DNA of 64,000 bases from Contendibacter sp031732755 (GCA_031732755.1 JAVMKI010000073.1:1-64000), one strand, 5' to 3'; positions 36,970 through 46,096 are shown, counted from the stretch's first letter. The notes: a model not told the origin generated them from the letters alone. Numbers and translations are program-made.

Positions 36970-37224
36970 ATGAAACGGCCTGATCTTGCACCGCCACTGG
37001 TGCTGTACGCCACCAGCGGCTGCCATCTGTGCGAACAGGCGGATAGGGTGATTCGCCATGCGGTTACCATACCGTTTCGCACAGTGGAAATCACGGACGA
37101 TGAGTGTTTGTTACGATCTTACGGTATCCGGATTCCCGTGTTGCGCCGGTTGGATACCGGCGAAGAACTGGATTGGCCTTTCGATGTGGTGGCGGTTCGA
37201 CGTCTGGCGCTGAGTAGAGAATGA
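36970..37224 (+). CDS. Glutaredoxin-like DUF836 protein
   Basis: An 84-residue thioredoxin-fold protein with the redox motif CHLC (residues 17-20) in YATSGCHLCEQADRVI and a cis-proline in RIPVLRRLDTG. GGAG lies 8 bases before the ATG. DUF836 members are small thiol-disulfide proteins of unclear partner. It lies just upstream of the PsrA-like gene but, with the operator between them, is likely separately controlled. Confidence 0.88.
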   Translation: MKRPDLAPPLVLYATSGCHLCEQADRVIRHAVTIPFRTVEITDDECLLRSYGIRIPVLRRLDTGEELDWPFDVVAVRRLALSRE

Positions 37225-37261
37225 AATAACCAGATTGTGCATTTCTTTGCAATATACTGTG

Positions 37262-37285
37262 GGATAATTCAAACAAACGTTTGAA
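37262..37285 (+). promoter_or_regulatory. PsrA-type operator and -10 box before the TetR gene
   Basis: A perfect inverted repeat TTCAAAC-AAAC-GTTTGAA (37268-37285) contains the CAAAC-N4-GTTTG pattern known for PsrA, the long-chain acyl-responsive repressor of Pseudomonas. It directly follows a -10-like GATAAT (37262-37267), so a bound repressor would block the start point. It lies 15 bases before the regulator's ATG, consistent with autorepression. I found no second copy before fadL or the beta-oxidation genes. Confidence 0.72.
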
Positions 37286-37300
37286 ACAGGCCACTTTGGT

Positions 37301-37945
37301 ATGGAAGAGGATACAAGCCAGCGTCTTCTGGATGCGGCCGAGGCCTTGTTTGCCGAACAAGGCTTTGCGGAAACCTCCCTGCGGGCGATCACGACGCAGG
37401 CCAAGGCCAATCTGGCGGCGGTTCATTACCACTTTGGTTCAAAGGATGAACTGCTGCGCGCGGTGTTCGCGCGCCGGTTGAAGGCGTTGAACGCGGAGCG
37501 GTTGGCGCGGCTGATGGCACTGGAGACCGGTGGCGGGCTGGTGACGGTGGAAGCGGTGTTGGCCGCCTTCATCGAGCCTTCGTTGCGGTTGCGCCGGGCT
37601 GGGGTTCAGGGCGAACGGTTCACCCGCCTGCTGGGCCTGGCGCAGGTCGAGGCGTCCAAGGCGCTGCGGGATTTCCTGCGTGACCAATACACGCCGGTGG
37701 TGGAACGGTTTCAACGGACGCTGAGTCGGCTTCTGCCCGAACTGCCGCCGGAGGAAATCCACTGGCGCCTGTGTTTCACCGTGGGAGCGCTTTCGTTTAC
37801 TTACGCGGGAGTGCCGTCGCCGCGCTTGCTGTTCGCCAATCGGGAGTTCGGAAGCGGGCTCTGGTTGCAACGGCAATTGATTCGATTTCTGGCGGCGGGC
37901 CTGCGCGCGCCGCCGGTGGAGGAAAAGGCGGAGGAAGTCCCGTGA
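37301..37945 (+). CDS. psrA: TetR-family regulator, PsrA-like
   Basis: A 214-residue TetR repressor. The N-terminal helix-turn-helix is classic (LLDAAEALFAEQGFAETSLRAITTQAKANLAA, then VHYHFGSKDELL). The C-terminal ligand domain resembles the PsrA type, including the stretch ending VEASKALRDFLRDQY. With the PsrA-pattern operator just upstream and FadL and beta-oxidation genes downstream, it likely senses long-chain fatty acids or acyl-CoA and controls their use. The symbol is by analogy. Confidence 0.8.
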   Translation: MEEDTSQRLLDAAEALFAEQGFAETSLRAITTQAKANLAAVHYHFGSKDELLRAVFARRLKALNAERLARLMALETGGGLVTVEAVLAAFIEPSLRLRRAGVQGERFTRLLGLAQVEASKALRDFLRDQYTPVVERFQRTLSRLLPELPPEEIHWRLCFTVGALSFTYAGVPSPRLLFANREFGSGLWLQRQLIRFLAAGLRAPPVEEKAEEVP

Positions 37946-38056
37946 GGGCCAGGATGTATTCCTGGCTTCGGGAGACGCATGGATGATCCATGGCCAACCC
38001 ATGGCCACAAGCCCCGTTCCCATTTTTCAATTGAAAACGATAAAGAGCACAAGACA

Positions 38057-39391
38057 ATGATGCACCTCAAAACCCATGGTTCACTTCTGGTCATGAGCAT
38101 CGCCGGGTTGCTGACCGTCACCAGCCAGGCTTACGCCTCGGGCTATCAGATCTCCGAACAGAGCGTTACCGGACTGGGTCGGGCATTCGCGGGGGGAAGT
38201 CTGGCGAACGACGACGTGTCGGCGGTGTACTACAATCCGGCTGACATGATGTTGAGCAAGGGCACGCAGTCGCAACTGGGCTTTACGTACATCGGAGTCG
38301 AAATAAAGGCGGACAACGCTGGCACCACCGACCGGCTGCCGGCCAATCTGAAAGACGTGATCAGTAAACCGGGCACCTTGCCGGTGTTCGTGACCATTCC
38401 CGATTCGGGCTACAGCGATGACGGTGGCACCGATAACGTCGTGCCGAATGCGTTTTTCGCGATGGACATCAACGACCGCACGCGGTTTGGCTTCGGCATC
38501 ACCTCGCCGTTCGCGGTTCACAGCAGCTATGGCAAGGACTGGGTGGGTCGCTACTCGGCGGTGAATTCGGAAATGAAAACCGTAGACCTCAATCCGGGGA
38601 TCGCCTACCAGGTCAACGATCAGCTATCGCTCGGTTTCGGCGTGAGCGCTCAATACATTGACGTGGACCTGAGCCGGGCGATCTTCACGGGTGGGCCCGA
38701 TGGTTACTCCGAGACCAAGGGGGATGACTGGGGGTTCGGCTTCAATCTGGGCGCCACCTATGAATTTGATTCCACGACCCGGGTGGGTCTGAGCTACCGG
38801 TCGCGGGTGGACTATACCCTGGAGGGACACACCGACATTACCACCTATTTGGGGAACCGCCGGCCAAATGTTACAGCGGATTGGACCGCGCCGGACTGGG
38901 CGGCGCTGGCGTTCTACAAGCGGTTGAATGACCAGTGGGCGGTGATGGCCAGTACGCGCTGGACCAATTGGAGCTTGTACAAGAAGCTGCAGATTGACAA
39001 CGCCGATGGTAGTGGCCCGCTGGCTACGGCGATATATAACTGGGAGGATAGCTGGTCGTTCAATCTCGGCGCCAGTTACGACTACGGCTCGGACTGGACC
39101 TTCCGGGCGGGCTATGTCTATGACCAGAGTCCGATCAAGGACCAATACCGCGTTCCCAGCATTCCCGACAGTGACCGCAACGCCATCACCCTGGGGTTCA
39201 GTTACCACCCCGGCTCGAATCTGTCGGTGGATTTTGGCTATATGCACATCTTCTGGAAGGATGCCACCACGAACGAAACCCTCGACCTTTCGGCGGCCCT
39301 CGGCTACCCCGGTCTGGTGACCCAGAACCTGCTGCTCGACTACAGCAAGTCGGGCGATCTGGTGGGCCTCCAGGCCAGTTATAAGTTCTGA
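38057..39391 (+). CDS. fadL: Outer-membrane long-chain fatty acid transporter FadL
   Basis: A 444-residue outer-membrane barrel with a signal peptide (LLVMSIAGLLTVTSQAYA, cleaved before SGYQI). The mature start GYQISEQSVTGLGRAFAGG and the PADMM...GLGY-type pattern are those of FadL/OmpP1/TodX porins, which take up long-chain fatty acids or other hydrophobic compounds. It ends LVGLQASYKF with a terminal Phe, as barrels do. ATG 38057 (or 38060) is chosen; the frame further upstream has no signal. A terminator follows at 39508. Confidence 0.93.
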   Translation: MMHLKTHGSLLVMSIAGLLTVTSQAYASGYQISEQSVTGLGRAFAGGSLANDDVSAVYYNPADMMLSKGTQSQLGFTYIGVEIKADNAGTTDRLPANLKDVISKPGTLPVFVTIPDSGYSDDGGTDNVVPNAFFAMDINDRTRFGFGITSPFAVHSSYGKDWVGRYSAVNSEMKTVDLNPGIAYQVNDQLSLGFGVSAQYIDVDLSRAIFTGGPDGYSETKGDDWGFGFNLGATYEFDSTTRVGLSYRSRVDYTLEGHTDITTYLGNRRPNVTADWTAPDWAALAFYKRLNDQWAVMASTRWTNWSLYKKLQIDNADGSGPLATAIYNWEDSWSFNLGASYDYGSDWTFRAGYVYDQSPIKDQYRVPSIPDSDRNAITLGFSYHPGSNLSVDFGYMHIFWKDATTNETLDLSAALGYPGLVTQNLLLDYSKSGDLVGLQASYKF

Positions 39392-39507
39392 GCTTTTCGC
39401 CTGAATGGCGAAAGCTGGCGATTGAATCCTTGGTCTTTGCCATGGACGGCGGGGGGCGATGCGGACGCCAAAACCCTACCTTACACTAGGCAATTAGCCA
39501 AATCGAG

Positions 39508-39539
39508 AAAGCCGGGGGGTCGCCCCCGGCTTTATTTTT
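39508..39539 (+). terminator. Rho-independent terminator after fadL
   Basis: An 11-base-pair perfect stem, AAAGCCGGGGG (39508-39518) with CCCCCGGCTTT (39523-39533), loop GTCG, then ATTTTT. The beta-oxidation genes after it therefore need their own promoter or readthrough. Confidence 0.93.
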
Positions 39540-39610
39540 GTAGCGCATGATTGGGAGGAACGGCGGTTCCGCCGCGTGTTTCGACAGCCTAACGAGAGGA
39601 CATTCACGAT

Positions 39611-41971
39611 ATGAGTAACGCAGCATCCATCCGCCGGGTGGCGGTTCTGGGCGCGGGTGTGATGGGCGCGCAAATCGCCGCCCATCTGGCCAACGCCGAC
39701 GTGCCGGTGGTGTTGTTCGATCTGCCGGCCAAGGACGGCGATCCCAATGGGATCGTGACCAAGGCCATCGCGAGCATGGTCAAACTCAGCCCGGCTCCGT
39801 TCGCGACCAAGGAACGGGCCGAATTGATCCAACCGGCCAACTACGACCAGCACCTGGAGGAACTGCGGAGCTGCGATCTGCTGATCGAGGCCATCGCCGA
39901 GCGTCCAGACTGGAAAGCCGATCTGTATAAAAAGATTACGCCTTATCTCAATGACCGGGCGATTTTGGCCACTAACACCTCCGGCCTGCCCTTGAGCCTG
40001 CTGGCCGAGTCGGTGCCCGAGAGCGCGCGCTCCCGGTTCTGCGGTATCCACTTCTTCAACCCACCGCGCTACATGGCGCTGGTGGAACTGATTCCCTGTC
40101 AGACCACCGATCCAGCGATTCTGGATCGGTTGGAAACCTTCCTGGTGACCACGTTGGGCAAGGGCGTGATCCGCGCCAAGGACACCCCCAACTTTATCGC
40201 CAACCGGATCGGCGTGTTTTCGATGGCTGCGACCATCCACCACACCCAGGCGTTCGGGTTGGGATTGGACTTGGTGGATGCACTGACTGGCCCAGCGATT
40301 GGCCGTCCCAAGAGCGCCACTTTCCGCACCGCCGACGTGGTGGGCCTGGACACCATGGGCCATGTATTCAAAGGGTCGGCGCTAGCGTTGCGCGACGATC
40401 CGTGGCGGCAATATTTCAGCCCGCCCGCCTGGTTGAACGCGCTGATCGAAAAGGGGGCGCTGGGCCAGAAGACCAAGATCGGCATCTACGCCAACAAGGG
40501 CAAACAGGTACTGGATACGGCGACCGGCGAGTATCGGGACGCGGGGGCCAAGCCGGATGACGCGGTGCAGGCACTCCTGAAGATCAAGAATCCGGCCGAG
40601 AAAATTGCCGCCCTGCGCGCCAGTGATCACCCCCAGGCCCAATTCCTGTGGGCGATCCAGCGTGACGTGTTCCACTATGCGGCGGTGTTGTTGGCCGAGA
40701 TCGCCGATACGGCTCGCGATATCGACCTGGCCATCCGCTGGGGTTTCGGCTGGGGCATGGGGCCGTTCGAGATCTGGCAGGCCGCCGGCTGGCGACAGGT
40801 GGCGGTCTGGATCGAGGAAGACATCGCCGCTGGCAAGGCCATGACCCAGACCCCACTGCCGGCGTGGGTCAAGCAGGTGGACGGCGTGCATCGGCCGGAA
40901 GGCTCCTACTCGGCGGCCGAGGATGCCTACAAGCCGCGTTCGACCCTGCCGGTCTATCAGCGTCAACCGTATCCCGAACAGGTGCTGGGCGAAGCGCCGC
41001 ACCGTTATGGTGAAACGGTGTTTGAAAATAGCGGTGTGCGGTTGTGGACCACCGGCGACGACATCGGTGTGCTCAGTTTCAAGAGCCGGATGCATGTGAT
41101 CGGCGACGACGTGCTGGATGGCGTGCTGGAATCCCTGAAGATCGCCGAGCGGAAATTCAGCGGGCTGGTGATCTGGCAGACCGAGGCGCCGTTCAGCGCC
41201 GGCGCTAATCTGCAACAGGCGGTTCCGGTGTTATTGGCCGGTGATTTCGAGACGTTCGAGAAGGGTGTCGCCAAATTCCAGCAAACCACCACCGCGTTGC
41301 GTTATTCGGCGATCCCGGTGGTGGCCGCCGCGCAAGGCCTGGCGCTGGGCGGCGGCTGCGAGTTCCTGATGCACAGCGACCGGGTGGTGGCGGCGCTGGA
41401 AAGCTACATCGGCCTGGTCGAGATCGGCGTCGGGCTGATCCCGGCGGGCGGCGGCTGCAAGGAATTCGCCCTGCGCGCCATGAGCGAGGCCAAGGGAGGC
41501 GATCTGCTGCCGTTCCTGCGCGGCTACTTCGAGGCGATGGCGATGGCCAAGGTCTCGCGCAGCGCCGAAGAGGCCAAGCAACTTGGACACTTGAAGGCGT
41601 CCGACGTGGTTGTGTTCAACGCCAACGAGTTGTTGTACGTGGCCAAGGCCCAGGCGCGGGCACTGGCCGAGTCCGGCTATCGGCCACCGCTACCGCGCAA
41701 GATTCGGGTGGCGGGTCGCACCGGCATCGCTGCTTGTCAGATGGCGCTGGTCAACATGCGCGATGGCGGCTTCATCTCCGCCCACGACTACCTGTTGGGC
41801 GTCAAGATCGCCACCGCGCTGTGTGGCGGCGATGTCGATCCCAACACGATGGTGGACGAAGCATGGTTGCTGGGGCTGGAGCGTAAGGCTTTCGTCGAAC
41901 TGGCCAAGACTCCACAAACCCAGGCCCGGATCGAGCAGATGCTCAAGACCGGCAAGCCGCTGCGTAACTGA
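39611..41971 (+). CDS. 3-hydroxyacyl-CoA dehydrogenase/enoyl-CoA hydratase (FadN-type)
   Basis: A 786-residue beta-oxidation enzyme, dehydrogenase first and hydratase last. Residues 9-30 hold the NAD loop VAVLGAGVMGAQIAAHLANA; the dehydrogenase signature is near FCGIHFFNPPRYMALVE and NFIANRIGVF. The hydratase part (about 485-786) has VVAAAQGLALGGGCEFLMHSD and the SAGANLQQ-type oxyanion region. This domain order is that of FadN of Bacillus and many proteobacteria, not of E. coli FadB. AGAGGA lies 10 bases before the ATG. The thiolase gene follows after 17 bases. Confidence 0.93.
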   Translation: MSNAASIRRVAVLGAGVMGAQIAAHLANADVPVVLFDLPAKDGDPNGIVTKAIASMVKLSPAPFATKERAELIQPANYDQHLEELRSCDLLIEAIAERPDWKADLYKKITPYLNDRAILATNTSGLPLSLLAESVPESARSRFCGIHFFNPPRYMALVELIPCQTTDPAILDRLETFLVTTLGKGVIRAKDTPNFIANRIGVFSMAATIHHTQAFGLGLDLVDALTGPAIGRPKSATFRTADVVGLDTMGHVFKGSALALRDDPWRQYFSPPAWLNALIEKGALGQKTKIGIYANKGKQVLDTATGEYRDAGAKPDDAVQALLKIKNPAEKIAALRASDHPQAQFLWAIQRDVFHYAAVLLAEIADTARDIDLAIRWGFGWGMGPFEIWQAAGWRQVAVWIEEDIAAGKAMTQTPLPAWVKQVDGVHRPEGSYSAAEDAYKPRSTLPVYQRQPYPEQVLGEAPHRYGETVFENSGVRLWTTGDDIGVLSFKSRMHVIGDDVLDGVLESLKIAERKFSGLVIWQTEAPFSAGANLQQAVPVLLAGDFETFEKGVAKFQQTTTALRYSAIPVVAAAQGLALGGGCEFLMHSDRVVAALESYIGLVEIGVGLIPAGGGCKEFALRAMSEAKGGDLLPFLRGYFEAMAMAKVSRSAEEAKQLGHLKASDVVVFNANELLYVAKAQARALAESGYRPPLPRKIRVAGRTGIAACQMALVNMRDGGFISAHDYLLGVKIATALCGGDVDPNTMVDEAWLLGLERKAFVELAKTPQTQARIEQMLKTGKPLRN

Positions 41972-41988
41972 TTGACGGGAGAAGGATG

Positions 41989-43185
41989 ATGAGTAAGCAA
42001 ATCCAGGACGCCTATATCGTGGCCGCCGCGCGCGCGCCGGTTGGCAAGGCGCGTGGCGCGTTCCGCAACACCCGCCCGGACGATCTGCTGGCCCACGTGC
42101 TGCGTGGGACGGTGGCGCAATGTCCGGGATTGGACCCGAATCTGATCGACGATGTGATCGTCGGTTGCGCCATGCCGGAAGGCGAACAGGGCATGAACGT
42201 GGCGCGCATCGGCGTGTTGCTGGCCGGGTTGCCGGAAAGCGTGTCGGGTGTGACCGTCAACCGGTTCTGCGCCTCTGGGGTACAAGCGGTGGCGCAGGCC
42301 GCCGACCGCATCCGGTTGGGCGATGCCGATGTGATGATCGGCGCAGGCACCGAGACCATGACCATGATTCCGATGGGCGGCAACAAGATCGCCCTCAACC
42401 CCGAAGTCTTCGCCAAAGACGAGAATATCGGCATCGCCTACGGCATGGGCTTGACGGCGGAGAAAGTGGCGGAACAGTGGAAGATATCCCGCGAGGATCA
42501 GGACGCCTTTGCAGTGGAGAGCCATCGCCGGGCCATCGCCGCGATTAGCGGCGGCGAGTTCAAGCAGGAAATCCTGCCCTATACCGTGGTGGACCGCCTG
42601 CCGGACAGCAAAACCATGCAGGTGAAGCTCCGCGAGCGCGTAGTGGAAAACGACGAAGGCCCACGGCCCGATACCAGCATGGCGGGGCTGGCCAAGCTCA
42701 AACCGGTGTTCGCGGCCCGGGGCAGCGTTACCGCCGGCAACAGTTCGCAGATGAGCGACGGCGCCGGGGCGGTGGTGCTGATGAGCGAGCGGATGGTCAA
42801 GCAGTTGAACTTGAAGCCGCTGGCCCGTTTCGTCAGCTTCGCGGTAGCCGGGGTGCCGGCGCGGATCATGGGTATCGGTCCGATTGCCGCGATTCCAAAG
42901 GCGCTGAAACTGGCGGGCTTGACCCAGGACGACATCGACTGGTTCGAGTTGAACGAAGCCTTCGCCGCCCAGAGTCTGGCGGTGATCCGCGATCTGGGCC
43001 TTGATCCGGCCAAGGTCAACCCGCTGGGCGGCGCGATTGCGCTCGGCCACCCACTGGGCGCGACTGGCGCGATCCGCACCGCCACCCTCCTGCACGGGAT
43101 GCGGCGGCGCGGTGGCAAGTACGGCATGGTGACCATGTGCATCGGCACCGGCATGGGCGCGGCGGGCATTTTCGAGGCGCTGTAA
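41989..43185 (+). CDS. fadA: Acetyl-CoA C-acyltransferase (thiolase, FadA-type)
   Basis: A 398-residue thiolase that cleaves 3-ketoacyl-CoA in the last step of beta-oxidation. Nucleophile Cys94 in VNRFCASGVQ, catalytic His in GGAIALGHPLGATG, and second Cys in MCIGTGMGAAG. I use the second of two adjacent ATGs, because GGAG is then 7 bases upstream. With the preceding dehydrogenase/hydratase it makes a complete cycle apart from the acyl-CoA dehydrogenase, which is not in the window. It could also run in reverse to make 3-ketoacyl-CoA for PHA. Confidence 0.95.
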   Translation: MSKQIQDAYIVAAARAPVGKARGAFRNTRPDDLLAHVLRGTVAQCPGLDPNLIDDVIVGCAMPEGEQGMNVARIGVLLAGLPESVSGVTVNRFCASGVQAVAQAADRIRLGDADVMIGAGTETMTMIPMGGNKIALNPEVFAKDENIGIAYGMGLTAEKVAEQWKISREDQDAFAVESHRRAIAAISGGEFKQEILPYTVVDRLPDSKTMQVKLRERVVENDEGPRPDTSMAGLAKLKPVFAARGSVTAGNSSQMSDGAGAVVLMSERMVKQLNLKPLARFVSFAVAGVPARIMGIGPIAAIPKALKLAGLTQDDIDWFELNEAFAAQSLAVIRDLGLDPAKVNPLGGAIALGHPLGATGAIRTATLLHGMRRRGGKYGMVTMCIGTGMGAAGIFEAL

Positions 43186-43222
43186 ATCACCAGGGCGGTT
43201 TAAGCGCCGCCCACAGGTTGGG

Positions 43223-43255
43223 AAAAGCCCGCCGGCGGGAGCCAGCGGGTTTTTG
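43223..43255 (+). terminator. Rho-independent terminator after the thiolase
   Basis: CCCGC (43228-43232) and GCGGG (43245-43249) with flanking AAAA/TTTT that can pair, then TTTTT. It lies 38 bases after the thiolase stop. Confidence 0.72.
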
Positions 43256-43356
43256 GTTCGCGTTCTTCGGCTGTTTCCTACCGCTCCCATCCCGCTGGCG
43301 CGGGTCCAACAGGCGCTTTTGATTCCACAGGGACGACAAGGGGTGAAGCTAAGCCG

Positions 43357-45081
43357 CTAGTCGTCCCCGGCGAGCCGGTACAACTGACCTTGACTATTGC
43401 TCCAGGCAGTGAGGTTCGTGGTGTACCAGATCGAGCCGTCGCTCCCCAGACCGATCAGGTCGGCTTTGCTATCACTGTTGAGGTGGCGCACGACCAGCCG
43501 ACTTAGCGCGCCGGGGATTTGTGTCCAGGTGCTGAGGTCCGTGGTGTACCAGATCGAGCCGTTATTCGCCAAGCCGACCAGATCGGCCTTGCCATCGCCG
43601 TTGAGGTCGCCGACCCGTAGTTGGACCAGACCGCCGGGGACTTGGGTCCAGGCGCTGAGGTTGGTGGTGTACCAAGTCGAGCCGTCGCTTGCCAGCCCGG
43701 CCAGATCGGCCTTGCCATCGCCGTTGAGGTCGCCGACCCGTAGTTGGACCAGACCGCCGGGGACTTGGGTCCAGGTGTTGATATCCGTGGTGTACCAGAT
43801 CGAGCCACCGCTTGCCAGCCCGGCTAGATCGGCTTTGCCATCGCCGTTGAAATCGCCGACCCGTAGTTGCGCCAGACTGCCGGGGATTTGGGTCCAGGTG
43901 TTGATATCCGTGGTGTACCAGATCGAGCCGTTGCTTGTCAGCCCGGCCAGATCGGCTTTGCCGTCGCCGTTGAAGTCGCCGACCCGTAGTTGCGCCAGGC
44001 TGCCGGGGACGTTGACCCACGTGCTGAGGTTGGTGGTGTACCACACCGAACCGTTGCTGGCGATGCCGGCCAGATCCGCTTTCCCATCACCGTTGAAATC
44101 GCCGATTTGCAGTTGGGCCAATTGGCCGGGAATGTTGATCCAGGTGCGTAGATCCTCGGTGTAATAGACTGTGCCGGCGCTGGTGAGGCCTGCGGCGAGC
44201 AGGTCAGCCACCAGATTGGGAACATAGTCACCTTCGTACACTACGGATCCATTCTTTAAGAAAGTTTTGCCAGACCAAAAATACACTCGCGATTGAGCAC
44301 TAAGCCCTGGAACGCGCTGAGAAAGCAAAAGATCATAAGCCGAGCCGTCATCCGGGTTGATAACCGGGGTATATGGAACCGTGAAGGGATTATAAAAAGA
44401 CACATACAGATGTTCCGAGCAAAATCCATAGTTATCGCCTTTCCTTTCGCAAAGATAGGCTGACATGTCGAGTAAAGTAGCGCAATCCGTAATGGATTCG
44501 GCTAAATGTCTCATATAAAAAGAATATTCCACGCCTTTAATCGGGCCCTGTTTATAACCGGTGTTCTGGTTGCCATCCACGTCTATGAGAACCTCCAAAA
44601 CATAGTCGGCATAACGGGTACCTTCAGGAAGAGGAGGAAGATATTTAAGTATATCCTTATCAACGCTTACACCAGGGTATCTGAAAGAAGGCGTCTGGCA
44701 GGAGCCAAAATCCAGCGTCATGTAAGCGTCAAGCTGCTCGCCATAATAACGCCGAGTCGCTACGGTTCCAAAGTTGACGCCATTTGTGCTAAAGGAATTT
44801 GCTGGATCGATGTCATTGACAGTCTGGCCGATGGGGAGACCGGGGGATACAAGAATCTGATTGTTGCTTATTCCAACCTCTTGAACTCCAGCGACCTGGT
44901 CACTTGAGAGACCGGAAGTTACCAGAACACCATTATCACTTGAGGTAATAACTACTGGCATGGCATCCATGGCGGATATGGTAAATGACCAACATAAATT
45001 CATCAGCCCAAGGGGTAGAATCAGGCGCTTAAGAAAAGAATACCGATAGTCACAACAGTTCATCGCATTCATTTTTGCCAC
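43357..45081 (-). CDS. Secreted FG-GAP/VCBS-like repeat protein
   Basis: A 574-residue exported protein. N-terminal signal-like segment (FLKRLILPLGLMNLCWSFTISAMD). Residues 40-290 hold a unique domain with several cysteines that I do not recognise. From about 305 to the end come seven near-identical 43-residue repeats of the type LRVGDFNGDGKADLAGL followed by SIWYTTD and WTQIPG. DxNxDGxxD in each is a calcium-binding FG-GAP/VCBS motif, so a beta-propeller is likely. The C-terminus RLAGDD shows no PEP-CTERM or other sorting tag. The unique half and the upstream DNA are much richer in A and T than the neighbours, which suggests transfer. Confidence 0.8.
   Translation of the reverse strand: MAKMNAMNCCDYRYSFLKRLILPLGLMNLCWSFTISAMDAMPVVITSSDNGVLVTSGLSSDQVAGVQEVGISNNQILVSPGLPIGQTVNDIDPANSFSTNGVNFGTVATRRYYGEQLDAYMTLDFGSCQTPSFRYPGVSVDKDILKYLPPLPEGTRYADYVLEVLIDVDGNQNTGYKQGPIKGVEYSFYMRHLAESITDCATLLDMSAYLCERKGDNYGFCSEHLYVSFYNPFTVPYTPVINPDDGSAYDLLLSQRVPGLSAQSRVYFWSGKTFLKNGSVVYEGDYVPNLVADLLAAGLTSAGTVYYTEDLRTWINIPGQLAQLQIGDFNGDGKADLAGIASNGSVWYTTNLSTWVNVPGSLAQLRVGDFNGDGKADLAGLTSNGSIWYTTDINTWTQIPGSLAQLRVGDFNGDGKADLAGLASGGSIWYTTDINTWTQVPGGLVQLRVGDLNGDGKADLAGLASDGSTWYTTNLSAWTQVPGGLVQLRVGDLNGDGKADLVGLANNGSIWYTTDLSTWTQIPGALSRLVVRHLNSDSKADLIGLGSDGSIWYTTNLTAWSNSQGQLYRLAGDD
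43390..44170 (-). repeat. Tandem 129-base repeats coding the propeller units
   Basis: About six to seven copies of a 129-base unit, with long stretches identical between neighbours (for example around 43580-43700 and 43710-43830). The high identity points to recent duplication or gene conversion and may allow copy-number change. Confidence 0.8.
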
Positions 45082-45094
45082 CTTTGTTTAGAAT

Positions 45095-45160
45095 TTACAT
45101 AATAGCAAATTTATTTTGTCTCAAATTATTGACTAAAGTCAATACAGGAAATCCTGCTCT
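45095..45160 (-). promoter_or_regulatory. AT-rich upstream region with palindromes before the repeat protein
   Basis: Contains TATTGACT-AA-AGTCAATA (45127-45144), a perfect 18-base palindrome, and CAGGA-AA-TCCTG (45145-45156). On the minus strand TTGAGA, 17 bases, TATGTA could serve as promoter. The perfect palindrome looks like an operator for an unknown dimeric regulator. Confidence 0.45.
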
Positions 45161-45325
45161 ACATTAAAATAAAAATAGACCGGTTGCTGGACAGCGAACC
45201 GGACTCATGGCTTGGGCCGGCGCGGCGGCAAGTACGGCATGGTCTCAATGTGCCGCCGATGACAGCGGGCCGCACCGCGTGTACGCTTGAATACCGATTG
45301 CAGATATCGCCGATGGGAGGTCGCC

Positions 45326-46096
45326 ATGACCGCGATTGTTGTTGCCCCTACCACCGTGAAGCCGCCCGTCGTGCCGCCGCCAGGGTCGGGCAAGGTTGCT
45401 ATGCCGCCTGCCACGCCATCCCCCGAGATCGTTTACCCCGACAGCGACGGACAGCCCATGGCCGACAACACCCGCCAATTCCGCTACATCGTCACGATTC
45501 AAGGCGGCTTGGCCGCGCTGTTCGCCGACCGGCCCGACGTGTTCGTGGCCGGCGATTTGCTCTGGTATCCGGTGGAAGGCAACAACCGGCTGCGGGCCGC
45601 GCCCGATGTCATGGTGGTGTTTGGCCGCCCGCCCGGCGACCGGGGTTCCTACCAGCAATGGCAGGAAAACGGCCAGGCGCCGCAGGTGGTGTTCGAAGTG
45701 CTATCGCCCGGCAACACCGTGGCCGAGATGACTCGCAAGTTCCGCTTTTACGAGCGCTACGGCGTGGAGGAGTATTACGTTTACGATCCAGATCGTGGCA
45801 GTCTCGATGGCTGGGTGCGGCGGGGCGAGTATCTGGAAGACGTGCCGGACATGGAAGGCTGGGTCAGTCCCCGCCTGCGCGTGCGCTTCAGCCTGGACGG
45901 TCACGATCTGGTGCTGTATCGGCCCGATGGTCGGCGATTCGAGACCTTTTTGGAACTGGAACAGCGGGCCGGGGCGGAACGGCAACGGGCTGAGGCGGAA
46001 CGGCAACGGGCTGAGGCGGAACGGCAACGGGCCGAACGGTTGGCTGAGCGGTTGCGCGCGCTGGGCGTTGATCCTGACGCCTTGGACGCGGGCTGA
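45326..46096 (+). CDS. Uma2-family putative nuclease with C-terminal coiled coil
   Basis: A 256-residue Uma2 protein. ATG 45326 has GGGAGG 5 bases upstream. Nuclease-like motifs: RAAPDVMVVFG, PQVVFEVLSPGNTVAEMTRKFRFYERYGV, then EEYYVYDP. The C-terminus holds three 21-base repeats giving RAEAERQ units, a charged coiled coil, ending LRALGVDPDALDAG. This tail is common in the family. Role unknown; it is a second copy besides 21419. Confidence 0.82.
   Translation: MTAIVVAPTTVKPPVVPPPGSGKVAMPPATPSPEIVYPDSDGQPMADNTRQFRYIVTIQGGLAALFADRPDVFVAGDLLWYPVEGNNRLRAAPDVMVVFGRPPGDRGSYQQWQENGQAPQVVFEVLSPGNTVAEMTRKFRFYERYGVEEYYVYDPDRGSLDGWVRRGEYLEDVPDMEGWVSPRLRVRFSLDGHDLVLYRPDGRRFETFLELEQRAGAERQRAEAERQRAEAERQRAERLAERLRALGVDPDALDAG

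Noticed and set aside
45060..45120. Possibility that the repeat protein is a PEP-CTERM substrate of the exosortase-linked genes
   Set aside because: Its C-terminus (RLAGDD) has no PEP motif, helix or basic tail.
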